8,213 nt of DNA from Planctomycetota bacterium (GTDB lineage Bacteria > Planctomycetota > Phycisphaerae > WQYP01): NCBI GenBank assembly GCA_021838985.1, contig JAKCCC010000064.1, forward strand, positions 1 to 8,213, read 5' to 3'. The position numbers were made by a program, and so were the translations under genes. Shown here piece by piece: positions 5,811-8,213 of this stretch (its first letter is position 1; every line of letters starts with the position of its first letter). The notes under the pieces are model-generated. The model made no database searches. It saw only the letters and a program-made list of their open reading frames with translations, and was not told where the DNA came from.

Positions 5811-7055
5811 GTGGAACTGGGCCAATTCAGTTTCGGAGTAGGGGATCGCTTTGGTCAAGAGGGCCGGGCGCAGTTGGCGGCGTTCGTGGAGGCGCGGCGG
5901 CGGGGCGTAACCATCACGCCCGTATGGAATAAATCCAACCGTGAACACCTGATCGTTAAGACTGACCCGGCGGCGGTGCGGGCGGAGGCGGATGCGGCCG
6001 TGGCGGCCCTGGGCTGGCGCGAGTCGTATTTTGTGGATGCCGATCACATCGGGTTAAGCACGGTGGACCGATTTTTGACGCCCTGCGACTTTTTCACCAT
6101 TGATGTGGCGGATTTCATTCATCGCCCGCCAGTAGATGCCGCGCTGGGTGAATTCGTCCGGGCCAACCGGAAGCTTTGCGGGGCGCCGGCTATCGCTGAT
6201 TTATCGGTGCCCCTGCGCCTGGACGAGGCGCTCCTCATAAAAATTGGCCGGCAGTATCTGGCCGCGGTGCAGGAGGCTGGTCGGGTCTACCGGCGCATCG
6301 CGGCAGCCCGGGGGGCGGGGCGGGCGATCATCGAAGTCTCGATGGATGAAACGGAGCAACCGCAAACGCCGGCGGAGTTGCTGCTCATTTTGGCGGCCCT
6401 GTCCGCGGAACAGGTGCCGCTGCAGACCATCGCCCCGAAATTCACGGGCCGCTTCAATAAAGGCGTGGATTACGTGGGCGATGTGCGGCAGTTGGAAAAA
6501 GAATTTAATGACGATCTGGCGATTATCGCTTGGGCCGTACCGCGTTTTGGCTTGCCGAAAAATCTTAAATTGAGCGTCCATTCCGGCAGCGACAAATTTT
6601 CAATCTATCGGCCGCTCCGGCGCTGTTTGGAAAAACATGGCGCCGGGGTGCATCTCAAAACCGCCGGCACGACCTGGCTGGAAGAAGTCGCCGCGGTGGC
6701 CGAGGCCGATGCGGATGGCCTGGTGTTCGTGCGTGAGATTTATAGTGAGGCGCTGACCCGCCTGGACGAACTCTGCGCGCCGTATGCGGCTGTCATCGAC
6801 ATTCGGCGCCAGCGGCTGCCAGGGGCGGCGACAGTAGCCGGTTGGAGCGGCGCCGATTTTGCCGCCGCCATCCGGCATGAACCGGGTGCTCCAGCATTCA
6901 ACGCCGACCTGCGCCAACTTCTGCACGTGAGCTATAAACTGGCGGCCCAGCGGAAAGACCGGTGGGAAAACCTGCTGCAGCGGCACGCTGACGCGATCGG
7001 GCGCCAGGTGACGCATAATTTATTCGAGCGGCACCTGCGGCCGCTGTTCGTTTGA
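5811..7055 (+). CDS. uxaE: Tagaturonate/fructuronate epimerase, UxaE family (short form)
   Basis: UxaE epimerises D-tagaturonate and D-fructuronate at C3, replacing the UxaB-UxaA branch of galacturonate breakdown. The 414 residues show, in order, the family hallmarks I recall from Thermotoga UxaE: FGVGDRFG (8-15), FVDADHIG (74-81), VSMDETEQPQTP (176-187), GRFNKGVDYVGD (213-224), SVHSGSDKFSIY (255-266), HLKTAGTTWLE (281-291), VREIY (307-311) and LRQLLHVSY (367-375). Compared with the Thermotoga protein (about 480 residues, from memory) it starts almost at the GDR motif, so the usual leading segment of about 90 residues is missing. An in-frame stop at 5757-5759 shows this is not a mis-chosen start. 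Initiation is GTG at 5811, with GGAG (5799-5802) inside the end of uxaC and a 2-base gap, indicating translational coupling. Family assignment is firm; the catalytic direction is inferred from the neighbour. Confidence 0.85.
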   Translation: MELGQFSFGVGDRFGQEGRAQLAAFVEARRRGVTITPVWNKSNREHLIVKTDPAAVRAEADAAVAALGWRESYFVDADHIGLSTVDRFLTPCDFFTIDVADFIHRPPVDAALGEFVRANRKLCGAPAIADLSVPLRLDEALLIKIGRQYLAAVQEAGRVYRRIAAARGAGRAIIEVSMDETEQPQTPAELLLILAALSAEQVPLQTIAPKFTGRFNKGVDYVGDVRQLEKEFNDDLAIIAWAVPRFGLPKNLKLSVHSGSDKFSIYRPLRRCLEKHGAGVHLKTAGTTWLEEVAAVAEADADGLVFVREIYSEALTRLDELCAPYAAVIDIRRQRLPGAATVAGWSGADFAAAIRHEPGAPAFNADLRQLLHVSYKLAAQRKDRWENLLQRHADAIGRQVTHNLFERHLRPLFV

Positions 7056-7057
7056 TC

Positions 7058-7061
7058 GGAG
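7058..7061 (+). promoter_or_regulatory. Ribosome-binding site of the dehydrogenase gene
   Basis: GGAG at 7058-7061 stands 8 bases before the ATG at 7070. It favours this start over a TTG at 7052 that overlaps the uxaE stop codon and would add six residues without any ribosome-binding site. Confidence 0.65.
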
Positions 7062-7069
7062 TCTTTACC

Positions 7070-8038
7070 ATGCCCCGGATTCTTCTGACCACGACCAGTT
7101 TTCAGGACACTCCCGGACCGCATCACGAGGTGCTCCAGGCCCCGGGTTTTACCACGGTTAAAGCGCGGGGACCGTTAACCGAAGCGCAACTCCTGGAGTG
7201 GCACGCCCGCCAGGGGCCGTTCGACGGTCTGCTCAACGGCGACGACCAGATTACAGCGCGAGTGATTGATGCCTATCGGCCCCAGTTGAAAGTCATCGCC
7301 AAATACGGTATCGGGCTGGACTCCATCGATGTCAATCATGCCACGGCCTGCCACATCCCGGTGTTGTTTACCCCCGGCGTCAATGAAACCACGGTGGCGG
7401 AGCATACTTTTGGCCTGATGGTGGCGGTGGCGAAGCATTTCTGGCCCCACCTGAGTGCCGTGAAAGCCGGCCGCTGGCAGCGGCGGACGGGTTGTGAGTT
7501 GCGGGACAAAACCTTGGGCGTGGTAGGTATGGGCAGGATTGGTAAAGAAGTATTACAACGCGGGATCGCATTCGGTATGAAGCCGATCGCGCTGTCCGCA
7601 CATTTTGACACGGCCTTTGCCGCACGATACCAGGTGCGGCGCATGGCCGCGCTAGAAGAGCTCTTGCCCGTCGCGGATGTCGTATCGCTGCACACCAATT
7701 TGTCGGACACCACGCGGCATATGATCAACCAGCGAACCCTGGCGTGGATGAAAAAAGGGGCGATCTTAATCAATACCGCCCGCGGCGCCCTCGTGGTGGA
7801 GGAAGATGTCGCCGCCGCGTGTCGCTCCGGCCAACTTTATGGTTACGGCACGGATGTGCTGGAGCAGGAACCCATCCGGCCGGATCATCCCTTCACCGGA
7901 GTCGACAATATCGTGGTCACCCCGCATATTGGCAGCCGGACCTTGGAAAGCGTCCAGCGCCAGGGCCTGCGCGCCGCCCGGAACCTGGTGAATTTTCTTT
8001 CTGGCCAGACCGATTATATTCAGGCCAATAAATTTTGA
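7070..8038 (+). CDS. D-2-hydroxyacid dehydrogenase (phosphoglycerate dehydrogenase-like, no ACT domain)
   Basis: A cytoplasmic NAD(P)-dependent oxidoreductase of the D-isomer 2-hydroxyacid dehydrogenase family, acting between a 2-oxoacid and a D-2-hydroxyacid. The 322 residues have the split substrate domain (about 1-100 and 290-322), with VIAKYGIGLDSID at 75-87 and TPGVNETTVAEHT at 101-113. The nucleotide domain lies between them, with GMGRIG at 153-158. The catalytic triad is complete: R238 (INTARGALV), E267 (DVLEQEP) and H286 (TPHIGSRT). There is no C-terminal regulatory ACT domain, so it is not a classical long SerA. The position after GMKPIAL, normally the aspartate that holds the adenine ribose of NAD, is S176, which may mean NADP use or relaxed cofactor choice. 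It lies 14 bases after uxaE, with its own ribosome-binding site. The context suggests a sugar-acid substrate in hexuronate metabolism; serine synthesis or glyoxylate/hydroxypyruvate reduction are alternatives. Confidence 0.85.
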   Translation: MPRILLTTTSFQDTPGPHHEVLQAPGFTTVKARGPLTEAQLLEWHARQGPFDGLLNGDDQITARVIDAYRPQLKVIAKYGIGLDSIDVNHATACHIPVLFTPGVNETTVAEHTFGLMVAVAKHFWPHLSAVKAGRWQRRTGCELRDKTLGVVGMGRIGKEVLQRGIAFGMKPIALSAHFDTAFAARYQVRRMAALEELLPVADVVSLHTNLSDTTRHMINQRTLAWMKKGAILINTARGALVVEEDVAAACRSGQLYGYGTDVLEQEPIRPDHPFTGVDNIVVTPHIGSRTLESVQRQGLRAARNLVNFLSGQTDYIQANKF

Positions 8039-8053
8039 CGCCGCTTGGCGGCG
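8039..8053. other. Perfect GC hairpin directly after the dehydrogenase stop
   Basis: CGCCGC (8039-8044) and GCGGCG (8048-8053) pair perfectly around TTG, starting at the base after the TGA. No T run follows, so it may protect the transcript end or be part of a terminator, but it is not a standard intrinsic terminator. Confidence 0.4.
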
Positions 8054-8076
8054 CGTGAGTCTGGCGCTACCATCCT

Positions 8077-8090
8077 GGCGCCGCGGCGCC
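8077..8090. other. Perfect 14-bp palindrome
   Basis: GGCGCCGCGGCGCC at 8077-8090 equals its own reverse complement. It could be a cruciform or protein-binding site, or simply a product of high GC content. Confidence 0.35.
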
Positions 8091-8213
8091 GTACATAGCC
8101 CCCGGTCGAAGCGTCGCCTTGGGAGATCTGGCCCGGGTGGCGCTTGGCCATTGAAAGTCGGCCGCCCGCCTTGTACCGGCACACCGGTTTTAGATGAGAG
8201 TGGCCCGCGCTGG
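8091..8213. terminator. Tail with a weak terminator-like hairpin (8175-8191)
   Basis: ACCGG (8175-8179) pairs with CCGGT (8184-8188) around CACA, and the sequence continues TTT to 8191, giving a short stem followed by a four-T run on the plus strand. It lies 136 bases after the last stop codon. The stem is only 5 bp, so strength is doubtful. The rest of the tail shows no gene; an ATG at 8194 opens a frame that leaves the window, but it lacks a ribosome-binding site. Confidence 0.3.

Noticed and set aside
7052..7069. Dehydrogenase start at TTG 7052 overlapping the uxaE stop
   Set aside because: It has no ribosome-binding site and lies upstream of the clear GGAG at 7058-7061 that serves the ATG at 7070.

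Overview
The window reads as a piece of a GC-rich bacterial chromosome. It holds one truncated gene on the minus strand at the left edge, a gene-free stretch of about 1.08 kb, and then six genes in one direction on the plus strand. The protein styles, the pepP-accB-accC cluster and the hexuronate genes of the UxaC and UxaE families would suit a member of the PVC group, perhaps Verrucomicrobiota. That placement is an inference from gene content; no rRNA or other phylogenetic marker is present.

Left part (1-1376): the first 97 residues of a UDP-glucose 6-dehydrogenase run off the left edge on the minus strand, with a fair sigma70-type promoter candidate about 110 bases upstream of its start codon. 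Between it and the next gene I see no convincing coding sequence. The stretch is full of short inverted repeats and carries three copies of a roughly 27-base repeat with core AGTTTAGTCGCC(C)ACGGCGA. The second and third copies face each other and could form a large stem just before the first plus-strand gene.

Middle part (1377-4466): an M24B metallopeptidase (Xaa-Pro aminopeptidase type), then AccB and AccC, the biotin carrier and biotin carboxylase of acetyl-CoA carboxylase. This resembles the well-known yqhT-efp-accB-accC order of Bacillus with efp missing. The accB-accC gap is unusually long (150 bases) and contains a four-unit, 7-base tandem repeat. AccC most likely starts at a TTG codon.

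Right part (4489-8038): a UxaC-family uronate isomerase, a UxaE-family tagaturonate epimerase and a D-2-hydroxyacid dehydrogenase, separated by 2 and 14 bases and following accC by only 22 bases. UxaC plus UxaE would take D-galacturonate through D-tagaturonate to D-fructuronate, or D-glucuronate directly to D-fructuronate. The classical next enzyme, a UxuB-type reductase, is absent. A D-2-hydroxyacid dehydrogenase sits there instead, with serine where NAD-dependent relatives usually have the ribose-binding aspartate. This three-gene module is the most interesting coding feature. The tail (8039-8213) has GC-rich palindromes and one weak terminator-like hairpin, but no recognisable gene.
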